Assembly: GCF_029873635.1 (NCBI RefSeq)
Contig: NC_080421.1
Span: 1,798,001-1,862,000, forward strand
DNA from: Malania oleifera
Taxonomy: Eukaryota > Streptophyta > Magnoliopsida > Santalales > Ximeniaceae
Reading direction: 5' to 3'
Length of the DNA: 64,000 bases
Numbering within the stretch: the stretch's first letter is position 1; each line of letters begins with the position of its first letter. Both the position numbers and the translations under genes were made by a program. Under the pieces are notes generated by a model. The model ran no database searches and had not been told where the DNA came from. It saw nothing but the letters and a program-made list of their open reading frames with translations. Positions 47,891-60,703 of the stretch are shown here, piece by piece.

Positions 47891-50165
47891 TGTTGGAGAT
47901 GCGACTCATATTTGAGTGAAATGCATGCACCGGGAAAGGCATAGTGATGCAAAAAACAAGGAGGCTAGTTGCAGGATCAAACTGTGGATGGATTGGTCGA
48001 CGGTATGAGAGACGGTTTGCTCTCGGTATCAACCTCAGGAACAACTCTCGGCATCAAACCTTAGACGGTTTGCTGAAACCGTCGACGGTTTCATTCAGCA
48101 CAAGTCATAGATTTTTGAATTGGTGACTTGTAGATTAGGAGATTTCAGAGGATTTTCCTCCGGAGATTGTTGTAGAAGTGTTTTAGTTATAGTATAAGTC
48201 TTCTGTATGCATAGGGTTAGCATTTAATCAATATTTTGTAACCCTTGATGTAAGCTTGATGTAAGCTTCACATTTGATAGTGAAAAACAACCACTTGCTC
48301 TCGTGGATGTAGGCAAATTGTCGAACTACATAAATTCTTGTGCCTTGTTTGATTTGTTTGCTTTCCTTATTCTCATTGTGAGTGATTGCTTGTTCTGTAT
48401 ATTCATCGTTGAGTGCTTGCATTACTTGTTCTGGTTTGATTCAAGTTTACGGGTTCTTCCGCTATGCATTCGCATCAACAATTGGTATCAGAATTATTGG
48501 TTGCAATGGCTGGGATCTCTTCGGTAAAGTTCGATGTAATGAGAAATTTTAGACTTTGGCAGAAGGAGGGTTAAGGACTTGTTGGTGCAGCAAGGTATGG
48601 TAAAGGCACTATACGGAAAGAAGCCGAAAGGCATGGACGACACAAGTTGGAAGGAGTTGGAAGCGAAAGCTGTGTCAACTATTAGGCATTGTCTAGCCGA
48701 TAATGTGATGTATCAAGTCATGGATGAGGAATCGTCGGTCGCAATTTGGCTGAAAGTGGAGAGTCCGTACATGTCGAAGTCATTGACGAACAAGTTGTAT
48801 CTTAAGCAAAAACTATATTGGCTTAAGGTGGCAAAGGGTTTGGACCTAACTCAGCACATCAACGTATTCAATCATATCATTAGTGATTCGAAGCGAGTTG
48901 ATGTGAAGTTCGAGGAAGAAGACAAGGCGTTGATGCTTCTTAATTCCCTACCTACGTCTCCTACGTACGAGAATCTGGTTATGACTCTGACATGGGGGAA
49001 AGAAACCCCGGAGTTGGAGGATATCGTGAGTGCATTGTTGGGGTTCTATTAGAGGAAGAAGGCCAGCGATGAGAGTTCACAATGTAATACCCCAATCCCG
49101 AAGGGTCTAGGGTATTTACTTTTTATCATTGATTTACAGCGGAAGTAAATAAACTCAATTATTATTAAACCAGAGCGCTAATTATCCATATTACAATTAT
49201 TTATTTCAAAGAAGAAAAATTACATAAGCCTAAATATCTGGCATCATACTAATATCTATAATCAAGCTTCATTTTTTTCTATTCTATTCCCACCAGCATG
49301 CTTGCTATGCCTGATTTCCAATATGCCCTTTAGAGTTATCTGAAATGTAAAACTATGATTGGGGTGAGACGACACTCAGTAAGTAAATAAGATTATTATT
49401 AGTGTGTGGCCAAAATGAACTTTTAAAAATTTTGTAAAACAATATTTAATACTATAACTTCAAAACTGCTTCTTAAATAAATGTAAATCTAAAAATTTCT
49501 GCATAAAACTTTTACCATCAATTATAACAGTAAAATTTAATAACCATATACTATGACCGTTAAATTAAACTTTTAACTTTAAAACTATAAAAAAAATATT
49601 TAATTATATACATACACATACTTTTCCTTATACATTTCCTTTAAATCGTCATTTAGGCACAAGAATGACCATTTTCATATAAACTTATACTTTTCCTTTA
49701 AATCATTAATAACTATGTACATGTAATTAAATATGTATAAACATATATTGTAAAAACCACCTTTAGGCCTATTTGCCGTAAGTCATGTTTACCCCCATGA
49801 CTAGGTTGTGTAGTCCGAAAACTGGACTTAGCTGGCTAGCTGACCAAACTAAATCAACATATGTAAACATTAAGTGAGATTTTCCTTATTAAGTCCTGGT
49901 ACGGAACTAGGTGTGCACTCAGGAGAAATTCACTGACATAAATAACCACTCTGTAAACAGTGTGGGTGTATTCTGATCCGTTTAAACTTTAAGCTGTGGT
50001 ACCGAGCATCTATAACTTTGAACTTCCTTTGCCATAAAGGGTTTTAAAAACCATCTTATTATAATTTATGTAATTTATAATAATCTCGTGAAAATATGAT
50101 CTTTACTCATATTTTCATAAAAATGTAACGTAAAAATAAACTCATGTCATACAATTTTTGTGTTA

Positions 50166-50201
<36 letters not shown>

Positions 50202-52784
50202 TTAATAGAAAAAAGTACTGAAAATTTGCCCGAGTGGATTAGAACATTTCTTAACCCAAAAATAAATACAAGTATATTAAAAATAAAACTGGTATAATTA
50301 AATACGCGTAAAAATAAATTCAGGAAAATTTTATGAAGCTAACTAACATAATCGAAATTTACTTACAAATAAACTCGGGTATAAATTTTAAATAAAAATC
50401 TTAACATAATCAAATTTATTTACCTCTTCTTTTACCTTACGCTACGAACACAATGACTATCTCTAAGAAATGAGATCGGAAAGAGTGGGTGAGTGATAAC
50501 TTACTCAAAAATTCTCTCCACCACTAATTCTTTCACTCACTAATCTTTTCTCTTCCTTTGAAAATTTTTGTGAAAAATGAAAGTTGAGAGCTTTCTATTT
50601 ATAGGAAAATTTTGGGGAAGAAGTGGAATTTGTAAAAGTGTGAGGAGAGGGGTGAGATTATAATTTTTTTAAAATTAAAGAATGGGCATGAGATGAGTTA
50701 GGTATGGGTTGAGTATGGGATGGGGATGGAGGTCATGTGGGAGTGCTTGCCACCATTCCCATTAAATAATTTTTTAATTAATTAATTAATTAATTAATTT
50801 ATTATTTTTAAATCATTATTATTACTTTTAAGCTATGTTTTAGTATTTATTTATTTATTTATTTTTTAAAAAAAGAATTAAATTTGAATTTCGAAAACTC
50901 ATGTGGGCCCCACACAACTTCGAGACCCAAGTGGGTCCTATGTAACTCCAATAGTCCTTATACAGTTTTATGAGCCCTACATAACTTCGGGACTCATGTG
51001 AATCCCACACAACTTCGGAACTCATGTGGGCCCTACATATGATACCTATATTATTATTATCTTACTATGTATTTTTACAAATTATGTCTGTCAAAATATT
51101 ATTTTATGTATATGTACTTATTTACGTGTACAAATAGTGTCTATCCTGTTTATTTTATGAAATTCCATTTTGAACAGGCTGACCTTCAGGGAGCAACTGA
51201 GCTGCAATGGTCTCTGAGCACTCGTTAAGACAAGGTCTTTCTTAGGCATTAAATATGAAATCAAAAATCTTACAGAAAAACACTTCTATATTGATATTAA
51301 CTTAATAACTATTTTTATTATTTTATTATTATTGTGCTTTAATCGTATATATATTTTTGGGTCATCACACACAAGGTGAAGGGCTCGTGGCGAAGGATAA
51401 TTAGGATCGCGGGAGAGGCAAATTTTGGAGCTGATTGAGTGGTAATAAAACTCAGTTGCAGTCCAGGAGGAGGAAGGACGTTCGGTGTTTTAAGTGTGGG
51501 AGAATAGAACACATAAAATTAGAGTGTTCGGAGTGGAGGAAAGGGAATGCAGAAACTAAAGAGGGTTCGTCAAAATCTGTGAATGTAGTAAAAGAAGGAG
51601 ACTCGGGGAGCAGTGATTGTGATATGCTTTCTGTTTCATCGGGTTTAGAACGCCTCACGGATTCTTAGATCCTAGACTCGGGATATTCTTTTCACATGAA
51701 TCCCAACAAAATTTAATTCACCACTTACAGATTGGTGAGTTTTGGTTCTGTACTGATGGGAAACAATGCGATCTGCAAAGTTATCGGAATGGGGGATATC
51801 AAAATCAAGATGTATGATGGTGTGGCAAGGACATTATGAGGTCTAAGACATGTACCTGATCTACGGAAGAATGTGATATCATTGGGTACTTTGGATTGTA
51901 ACGGGTATAGTTACAAGTTTGAAAGTGGGACAATGAAGGTGTGTAAAGACGTCTAGACGGTGATGAAGGGACAAAGGTTAGCAGGGAATCTCTATGCACT
52001 GCTAGGTAACATAGTTGTAGGTGGAGCTATAGCTGAAAGTTTTGAATCAGATAACACCATTTTGTGTAAAACAACCACACACAAAATGGAGGGTATTCTT
52101 AACTACATTGTTTTGTATGTTTGGGGACCGGTGAGGGGCAGCATCACGAGTTGGACGTAGGTACTTTATGAGTTTATCACGAAAGGTCTAGGGGCACTTC
52201 ATGCGGCACAAGTTAGAGATGTTTGTCAGGTTAAACTTATGGTTGAGGTGGAATACCAGATCGGGAGAAAGTTCCTCAAGTCAGACATTGGAGCTGAGTA
52301 CGTTGGTGTTCAAGGATTTTTGTGAACATGGCAGGTTGTATGCAGGGCTTGCAAGGATTTTCTTGGTAAAGCCAGTGAGTATAGTCTGTTTCTCGATTAA
52401 CTGATCGCCAAAGGTATCACTAGCTGGGAGAGTTACAGGAGAGGCTTGGACAGGTTATGCGGTATACTTCTCTAGTTTAAGAGAGTTTGGAGGTCCAGTA
52501 ATGCACATTTCTAATGAGGAGAAATCTAAGTTTGGTGCAATGTCCAGATGATACATCTTTTTGGGGTATAAGAAAGATGAGTTCAAGCTATGTGATTCAA
52601 TGACAAACAGGGTGATGATTGGTGGAGACATGGTTTTTGATGTTAAAGCCATGGTGCAACGTGCTCAGGTAGATGAAGAGAAACAAGTGCTAGAAAGCTG
52701 CAGTAGCAACGAACATGTTGTGCTAGTGGATTTGGAGACTCGGGGCAGAAGTGCAGGGAGCTCTAGTTCAAGAAACTTATTGGT
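47891..52784 (+). mobile_element. Copia (Tork/Tnt1-like) remnant with 5' LTR
   Basis: The 590-bp 5' LTR (47891-48480) starts TGTTGGAGATG and ends CGCATCAACA. Next comes an initiator-Met primer site (TTGGTATCAGAA, 48482) and gag (48579-49052, ESPYMSKSLTNKLYLKQKLY, EEDKALMLLNSLP). After the inserted solo LTR (49083-51369) come the CCHC knuckle (51489-51535, CFKCGRIEHIKLEC), decayed protease/integrase sequence and an integrase C-terminal stretch (52561-52700, GYKKDEFKLCDSMTNRVMIG). RT, RNase H and a 3' LTR were not found. A heavily broken fossil. Confidence 0.8.
49083..51369 (-). mobile_element. Gypsy-type solo LTR, 2.29 kb, second copy
   Basis: In the + strand it reads TGTAATACCCC..GGGTCATCACA, the reverse complement of the LTR type at 2119-4620. 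A perfect CACAA duplication flanks it (49078-49082, 51370-51374). It lies inside the gag region of the Copia element at 47891-52784 and is therefore younger than it. Parts shared with the first copy include CTTAGCGAGTGCTCAGAG and CCTATAAATA on the - strand. It lacks the clear 140-bp tandem duplication of the first copy and has a TA microsatellite at 50169-50198. Confidence 0.9.
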
Positions 52785-52790
52785 ATAACA

Positions 52791-55700
52791 TGACTTATTA
52801 ATCTTGTTTTGATGATAACAAATCAAAGGTAATTTAACATGTTTTGTTGAAAGTGATGATATTGCAGGAATCAGGTTTTTAAATCTCAAGTTCGAGTAAA
52901 CATGTCATTGCAAGACTACAAAAGGGGAATAAAAGCTTAAAGGACATGAAAGTATGTATTTCAAAGATAACTTGATAAAAGTTTAGAGAATTGAAGAAGC
53001 TTAAAGAATTGAAACTTAGAGGCAAGATGGACTCAGCAAATGACAAGCATGAAGACTCCAAGCTTAGAATAGATTTAAATCTTAAGAGAGTCTCTATGTA
53101 AGTACTTCATTCAAATGATGATATGATTGAATTTGAAGCTTATTAGGAAACTCATTGACTTAGAGATCATGCTTTGAAAAATCTTAGAAAATATTTTTCA
53201 AAAGTCTTAAATTATATTGGGGAAAGCAAAAGAGCAAAAAGTTTTTGGAAACAAAAATGAAAATTCAGATTTTGGTCTGTCCAGGCGCCTGACAAAGTTG
53301 ACCCACGCGACTAACATGAAAATAGACTGGTTTTGAGAGAACCCGAGAGGACCTAGGCGACTGACTCATAACAACCCAATCGACTGACTCCTTGCTGCCT
53401 TTGAAATTCTCAGTATTTTAATGAATCCAGGCGACTGACTCTCAGTTCCCAGTCGACTAACTCTTCGAGATTTCAAATTTTAAAAAATAACAAAAAGTTT
53501 TTAAATTTGAGTTTTTGAATTCTAAATGTTATGAAAACTTGGGAAACACTCCAAGTCACTTGGGGAAGACGAAATACTCTTGTTTAAACATCTATAAATA
53601 CCCCCCAAGGCTAAGTGTAAGCAGAAGCTTTGAATCTTTTATTCAAGAATTGATTTGTTCATATGAACATCCCAATATATAATACGATTACCTATTCTAA
53701 ACAAGGAAACAATCCCCTTACTGAATAATATCAAATCCCCCATATTTACCCACTTTCCTAATTTGTGTATTATTTACAATGATACTTGGGATTTGGATTT
53801 TAACACTCCCCCTCAAGTTGGATCATAAATATTAATCATTTCCAACTTGCTAATGAGATCATCAAAGTTCTGTCATCCCAACCTTTTGGTGAAAATATCT
53901 GCAGTTTGTTCCTTGGTAGGTACGTAAGTCATACAGATAATCCCGTCTTCAATTTTCTCTTTGATGAAGTGTTTGTGCACTTCCACATGTTTAGTCCTGT
54001 CGTGTTGAACAGGATTGAGGGAGATGTTGATATCCGCCTTATTGTCACTATAGAGTTTGATAGGAAAGTTCACCAGGACCTGTAATTCTTCCAAGAGTTT
54101 CTATAACCACAGTCCTTCACATATCCCTTGAGTGACTGCCTTGAATTCAGCTTCAACACTACTACGAGCCACCACATTCTGTTTTTTGCTTCTCCAAGTT
54201 ACCAGATTTCCTCAGACGAATGTACAATAACCTGTGGTGGACCTTCTATCTTCCACTGATCCTGCCCAATCTGCATTTGTAAAGATCTCTACTCCCTTGC
54301 TTTCACATTTCTTAAAGAAAAGTCCTCTTCCTGGGGATCCCTTGAGATATCTAAGGATCTTGTACACGACATCTAAGTGGGCTTCTTTTGGTGAATGCAT
54401 GTGTTGACTTACTACACTGACTGCAAATGCAATATCTGGTCTAGTATGTGATAGGTAGATTAGCTTACCGACCAATCTCTGATACCTCTCCTTTTCCACT
54501 GGTATTCCACAGTCTTCGGCTCTCTTCACCGCTTCCATCGGGGTTTCGCTGGGTTTGCATCCTAGCATGCCAGTTTCAATTAGGAGATCAGTAACATACT
54601 TTCGCTGAGAAACACTAATTCCCTTTTTCGTTCTTGCCACTTCCATGCCCAAAAAATACCGCATTTGCCCCAAGTCTTTAACTTCAAATTCAGCAGCCAG
54701 AATTTTCTTCAATCTCTCCATTTCTACAGTATCATCACCAGTAAGGATTATATCGTCAACATACACTATTAGAATTGTTCTCTTACCTCTTTCAGACTGT
54801 TGGAAGAACAGTGTATGATGTGATTACCCTTGTCGAAAACCTTGATTCTTTATTACTTTTTCGAATCTGTCGAACCATGCTTTGGGAGATTGTTTGAGTC
54901 CATACAAGGACTTCTTGAGTTTACACACCCTATTTTCTTCACCTTTCCCACTGAATCCTGGTGGTATAGTCATGTATACTTCTTATTCTAACTCTCCATT
55001 TAGGAAAGCATTTTTAATATCAAGTTGTTGTAGTGGCCAATCTAAGTTGGTTGCCAAGGACAAGAGAACTCGAACTGTATTTAAGTTTGCCACTGGTGTA
55101 AATGTCTCCGTATAGTCAATACCGTAAGTCTGTGTAAAACCTTTTGCAACAAGTCTGGCTTTATATCTTTCAACTGTTCCATCAGATTTATATTTCACTG
55201 TGAAGACCCATTTACAACCCACTGGCTTCTTCCTTTTCGGTAGATTTGTCAACTCCCAAGTTCCATTTTTTCTAGGGCTCGCATTTCTTCCATGATTGCC
55301 TCTCTCCATTTAGGTATTTCTAAAGCTTTTTGAATGTTCTTTGGCATTTTCATCCTGTCAATGTTAGAGACAAATGCATGATATCCTGTAGACAAGATTT
55401 TATAAGACATGTATTTAGACCAAGGGTATTAAGTACATGACCTGGTTTGTTTTCTGATTGCAATAGGTAAATTAATATCATCAGGTACAGGATTATCAGA
55501 AGAAAGCTCAATTACTAGATCGGGATTGGGCGTGGGCTCATGGTTGTTCGGAGCCATCACCGGTTCCAACGCTCTTGGTGCCTTAGGTATGAGATTCTTC
55601 TTGTTCTTTGTTTTCGGCTTTCTTGAGTAAACAAGTATGTTTGTGTTGTTTTGTTCTGCTGTATCTCCCCCTGAGGTTAAGTGTTCTGTTGTGTTTGGTA

Positions 55701-58700
55701 GGTTGGGAAGTAATGCAATGGAAGGCTCGATAGATGGGTCAGGGAATGAAGCAACAGGAGGCTCAATAGGTGGTACTGGTTTAGATGACGCAGATTTAGT
55801 AGTAAAGAGGTCAAAGAACCGATCTTCACTTCATTTCTCCCCCTGAAGAGAGGGCTTTGGGAAATAAGGAGTGATTTCAAAGAAAGTAACATCAAGACTA
55901 ACAAATAGTATTTTTGAGACCGGATCATAGCATTTGTAGCCTTTTTGGGTAGGAGAATAACCAAGGAAGACACATTTAATGGCATGAGGATCCAATTTAT
56001 CTCGGTGGTGTGCATGAACATAAACAAAAGCTATACAACCAAAGATTTTCAGCGAGAAACTGGAGGGGAGTCGAGAGGTAATAAAATGTTCCTGGAATTT
56101 CTGAAGAGGGATGACAAAGGAAAGTACTCGACTCGGCATTCGATTAATGAGATGTGTGGCTATTAAGATGGCATCGCCCCAAAAATAATGTTTCATATTG
56201 GTAGTGAGCAGTAATGCTTGGGCTACTTCAAGTATGTCTATTTTTTCGTTCAGCAACCCCATTTTGTTGAGGGGTATCCACACACGAACTCTGATGAACA
56301 ATCCCATTTTCTTGAAGATAGGTTCCTAGAATAGTATTAAAATATTCCGTACCATTATCAGTATGTAAAATTTGAATATGAGTTTGGAACTGTGTATGAA
56401 TCATGGAATGAAAACTGATGAAAATGGAGCGGACTTCAGTTTTGTCTTTCAGTAAATAAACCCAACAAAGACGAGTATGGTCATCAATAAAGGTAACGAA
56501 CCATTGTGTATTGGTGCGATTGAGGGAACGTGAGGTACCCCACAAATCACTGTGAAATATAGTAAATGGGTGAGATGGTTTGTATATGGATGATGGGAAA
56601 GAAGTACGATGGTGTTTTGCAAGCTCACACACTTCACATTGAAACTCAAAAGACATTTTATTTGAACAAATAGAAGGAAACAAATGTTTTAAATATTGGA
56701 AATTGGGATGACCCATCCTTGAATGCCATAACAAAAGTTCACTATCTGTAGAAATAGATGCAGAATCACAAATTGCAGTATTACATAGTTCACTTAAGCT
56801 TGCTTCCTCAAAGTAGTAGAATCCTTCATACGCCTTAGTAGTGCCAATCGTCTTCCCTGATGATAGGTTCTGAAACACAACGAGAGGAAACAAATTTAGC
56901 AGAACAGTTTGAGTCTTTTGTTAACTGACTGATAGATAACAGGTTGCAAGATAACTTGGGAACATGTAGGACAGATTGTAAAGTAATAGAGTCAGATATG
57001 CGAATACTTCCTTTTCCAGCAACTGGTGAGAGAGAGCCATCTGCAATTTTTACTCTCAAATTCCCAACATATGGTGAGTAGGATGAAAACCATTGATAAG
57101 AACCAGTCATATGATCAGATGCACCCGAGTCAATTATCCATGGAGATTTGTGACAGGATGTGGTATTTAAAGCTGACAGATAATTACCTCGGTGAGCCAA
57201 GAAACCAGAGGAAGACTAACTCAATGTTTGAATTGATGAAAACATTTTATACAGTTGATCTAACTGTTCAGGACTGAATGTACTACTTGAAGAAGTATTG
57301 AATTTTTCTCCTTGTAATTTTTCAGTTGACCCGTCGATGCTAGCCTGGTACCCACGTTTTTTTTGGTATTGTCTCGGCTTCCAATCTACCGGTTTTCCAT
57401 GAATCTCCCAGCAAGTATCTTTTAAATGACCTGTTTTTTGGCAATGTTTGCACCATAATTTACCTTTTTGTGGTCTTTGAATGGATCCCCTTGGGCCTTT
57501 TGATACAAGGGCCGAAACATCAGGCTCATTAGTGTGCCCATCTAATTTTTGGGTGGATACGGGTATGGGTAGATGATCTAGCCCAACACGATCATTTTGG
57601 GGCTTCAGCATCACACGCCTCCTGTTCTCCTCCCTCCTAACCTCTACGAAGACCTCTCGGGTGGAAGGAAGAGGTCGCTTGCCAAGGATGCGTCCCCTCA
57701 AGTCGTCAAGTTCTCGGTTCAAGCTGGCGAGAAACTCGAAGACCCTTTTGTTTTCAAGCCTCCTTCGGTATCATGTACTGTTGCCGGAGCACTCCAACTC
57801 CTCATCGATGCTCAGGTCGAGCTCCTGCCAAAGATGGGTCATCTCCATGAAATACTCAGTAACGCCTCTCTCACCTTGCCTCATCTGCCACAATTGAGTC
57901 TTGATTTCGAAGATTTGCGAGTAACTCTCGACGTCGGAGTATGTCTCATGAACGGCATCCCAGACGTCCTTCGCCGTTGGCAAGAACAAGTAGACTTTTC
58001 CGATTGATGGCTGCATCGAGTTGACGAGCCAAGCGGTGACCATGGAGTTCTCGGACCTCCATTTTTGCAAGACTACGACGTCGGTGGAGTCTGGTTTCCT
58101 CCGTTCACCGGGAAGATACCCTAGCCTCCCTTTTCCTTCAATCACCAATTTTATGGATTGAGCTCACTCACGGAAATTTTTTCCGTTTAATTTCTCTAAT
58201 GAGAGTGGAAAGGCTGTGTTATCTAGCCCATTTGGACCCCCAACGTATGTGGCCTCTGAGTCACCATCGATATTTGCCGAAGAGGTTGACCCTCTGCTGT
58301 TGACGGTGCCGTTGGCCATGGTTAGCTAAGGTTGAGAAACCCTAGCTCTGATACCATGTAAGCAGAAGCTTTGAATCTTTTATTCAAGAATTGATTTGTT
58401 CATATGCACATCCCAATATATAATACGATTACCTATTCTAAACAAGGAAACAATCCCCTTACTGAATAATATCAAATCCCCCATATTTACCCACTTTCCT
58501 AATTTGTGTATTATTTACAATGATACTTGGGATTGGGATTTTAACATTAAGGATTCAAGATACCAAGCAATTACACAGCAATCAAAGCTCTTGCTCTCAA
58601 AACTCTCAAAGCTCTCTTGCTCTCAAACTTTCTGAAGATCACTACTAAGTTTTGCTGTAAAACTCTCACGAATTACTGAGCATACTCTGAATTCTTTCAA

Positions 58701-58795
58701 TCAAGAAAGAAAGTTCACGGTGATATACTTTTAAGGCTTCAAATTCTTTCTATTGTTATTTTGAATTCAGTATATTGTAGTGTTTTATTGTTGTT
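52791..58795 (+). mobile_element. LTR remnant, unassigned family, split by the Ale-like Copia
   Basis: The outer parts (52791-53615 and 58547-about 58795, about 1.07 kb together) look like one LTR on the + strand. It opens TGACTTATTAATC, has a TATA-like TCTATAAATACCCCCC at 53590-53606, and a downstream CT-rich stretch with repeated CTCAAAGCTCTTGCTCTC motifs and TATACTTTTAAGGCTTC. No coding region belongs to it. It may be a solo LTR, but no target duplication could be matched. Confidence 0.45.
53616..58546 (-). mobile_element. Copia (Ale/Retrofit-like) retrotransposon, complete outline, young
   Basis: The 190-bp LTRs (53616-53805, 58357-58546; TGTAAGC..TTAACA) differ at only two sites, so insertion was recent (order of one million years or less at common plant rates; inference). 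Flanks CTAAG (53611-53615) and TTAAG (58547-58551) fit a 5-bp duplication with one change. On the - strand: primer site TGGTATCAGAGC (58345-58356), gag (58148-57771 and 57722-57216, with CKHCQKTGHLKDTC), protease (57200-56835, WIIDSGASDHMTG), integrase (56893-55831, VTFIDDHTRLCWVYLL), RT (55309-54212, [28 protein letters not shown]), RNase H (to about 53873) and a PPT by the left LTR. Short LTRs and 4.9-kb length suggest Ale/Retrofit. The coding part has several breaks; a fossil. Confidence 0.9.
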
Positions 58796-59184
58796 CAAAG
58801 ATGCATGATATAATATTCAACACATGATAATACAATGATTTCTTTGCCTCCCAACCATGTTCTATGTATCTGGAAGACGAGTGGGCTACCTACTCACTCA
58901 CTCATGCACAATATTTAAGAGGGTAGAAACATTTCATAATTAAGTTGGATGGTGATGTATCTAAACAGCTTGACAAATATCAAACACTTCTCACTACTTT
59001 TTTTTCTCCCCTTTTTCATTTCTGGGATTCTACCAGTAGTTATTCTTAGTTATTATCGTACAATGTAAGCATGACTATAGGAATTTTGAGTACAAACTCT
59101 GTAGGAGAAATCATCTCTCTGAGAATGCCTAGCACTTTGAACGCATAATTCTGGTCTGCATGAGAGAAAAAACCTAATCTGCGT

Positions 59185-59246
<62 letters not shown>

Positions 59247-59697
59247 GTGAATTTGAATATGGCGTGTCTCAGAGGTAGCTGGTCAATTCAAGGTTAGGTC
59301 CTCTGTTCCTTTAAAAAGAAAAAAAAGAAAAGTTTGGTCTGCATATGTATAATATGAGGAAGGGCCAAGAGGAATTTCATCCTCTTCAACTTTCAATCAT
59401 TGATGACATGATTTCCGATTGGAGGTAAGCCCCATCTCCACTAATTTTTTCCATGTGTTGCCCACCAAATTATTGATCAAGGATTAAACACAGGTTTTTA
59501 TTCATTTTTTTATTTTCCTAAATACTTCTTGGATGGTTTTTTTTTGGTTTTTGTTTTTGTTTTTGTAATTTGGTAACCTATAATATTATAAAATGCAAAC
59601 TATTTGTGGTGCTCGAGTGGCAGTGGCACCTTGTCTGTTCTTGTGCAATGAATTGTCATATTCTACTCACCTTGAATATCTTTTTATATTGATGTAT
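58796..59697 (-). repeat. inverted block of DUF241 unit upstream flank
   Basis: Read on the - strand, this block follows the upstream flank of gene 3 (about 40044-40910) in order: ACATCAATAT, AAGGTGAGTAGAATATGAC, GCACCACAAATAGTTTGCAT, AAGTTGAAGAGGATGAAATTC, GCAGACCAGAATTATGCGTTC, AAGTGCTAGGCATTCTCAGA, TTAATTATGAAATGTT and GGGAGGCAAAGAAATCATT. It stops about 0.45 kb before where the gene start would be, at the LTR remnant. With the scrap at 47826-47890 it represents a fourth unit lying inverted. Confidence 0.75.
59187..59241 (+). repeat. TA microsatellite
   Basis: About 27 TA repeats inside the inverted unit block; absent at the matching site in the + units. Confidence 0.95.
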
Positions 59698-60127
59698 GGC
59701 GGCGATCCAAGGTTCAACACTGCAAATTATGAGGGTCAATTAGCAATGCTGTGATCATCCTGGCAGTCAAATTAGTCCTCGCACGTAGATGTGGCTTGCA
59801 ATTATTGTGCGGGAATATAGTTTGGAAAATATAGAAGAACAAAAGATGCTCTCTAGTTAGGATTAGAAATAAGAGATAAGAGAATAGCTATGACATGTTC
59901 TTTCTCTACCTTTTCTGTCCGCAAAGAGATGACAAAGGGTCAAAGTTGTTGTGTGTTGCATATTTTATGGATTTCTCTATGATATATTATGCACAAACCA
60001 AATGAAATAAACACCAATGACATGCATCTCAAATCATGTTATGAATGTTTGGAAGTTGAATCGGAAAGATTTCTTCATTTGGATGTCGTAGGCATCACTT
60101 CAGGGCTAAGGTAAGGGAAATAGATTA
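59698..60127. other. degenerate unit-like sequence
   Basis: No gene. Parts resemble the DUF241 unit flank on the + strand (GTTGCATATTTTATGGAT, about 59956; ATCATGTTATGAATG and GAAGTTGAATCGGAAAGATT, about 60034-60075), but the order differs from the intact units. This may be another decayed unit edge; support is weak. Confidence 0.35.
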
Positions 60128-60212
60128 TGTTAGGTTTTGTTTTAAAATATGCTTGGTTTAAATTGATTATTTTTATTTTAATTATTTCCATATATTTGAG
60201 TTAAACTAAACT

Positions 60213-60455
60213 ATGGGGATTTGATCAAATCGGATTTTTGGGAATATATTTGAATTAAATTAAATTAAATTGCTGGGATTTGATCAAATCGGGTTTTTGG
60301 AAATATATTTGAGTTAAATTAAACTGCAGGGATTTGATCAAATCAGATTTTTGAGAATATATTTGAGTTAAATTAAATTGCGGGGATTTGATCAAACCTG
60401 ATTTTTGGGAATATACTAGAATTAAATGAAATAGGTGGAATTGATCATACACGCG
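60213..60455 (+). repeat. tandem array 1 in the Gypsy LTR
   Basis: About four copies of a 57-62-bp unit with the core GGGATTTGATCAAATCGG, TTTTTGGGAATATATTTGA and TTAAATTAAA. TTTGATCAAA inside the unit is palindromic. Confidence 0.85.
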
Positions 60456-60703
60456 TCTTTATTTAAATTTATTGCATATATATATTTATAAAAATTTATC
60501 AGGTAATTTATGAAATTATAATTATTATACAAATTGTCTGGTATGAGAATAATTTATGATATTGCATAATTAAACCTGTTGGAATTTTTATAGTATTATA
60601 TGGTAAAAGTTGTGGTATTACATTGGTTCTGGAATTTTTGAGAATATGTGGATATTGTGAAATGACTATTGATAATTTTGTGTTGAGAAAAATGTGTCTG
60701 TAA

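Noticed and set aside
47886-52789. ATAAC as a target duplication of the Copia element at 47891-52784
   Set aside because: ATAAC occurs at 47886-47890 and 52785-52789, but no 3' LTR is present at the second place, so the match is probably chance.
57597-58007. 136-codon + strand ORF
   Set aside because: It is the opposite strand of the Ale-like Copia gag region, whose - strand frame has clear gag and CCHC motifs.
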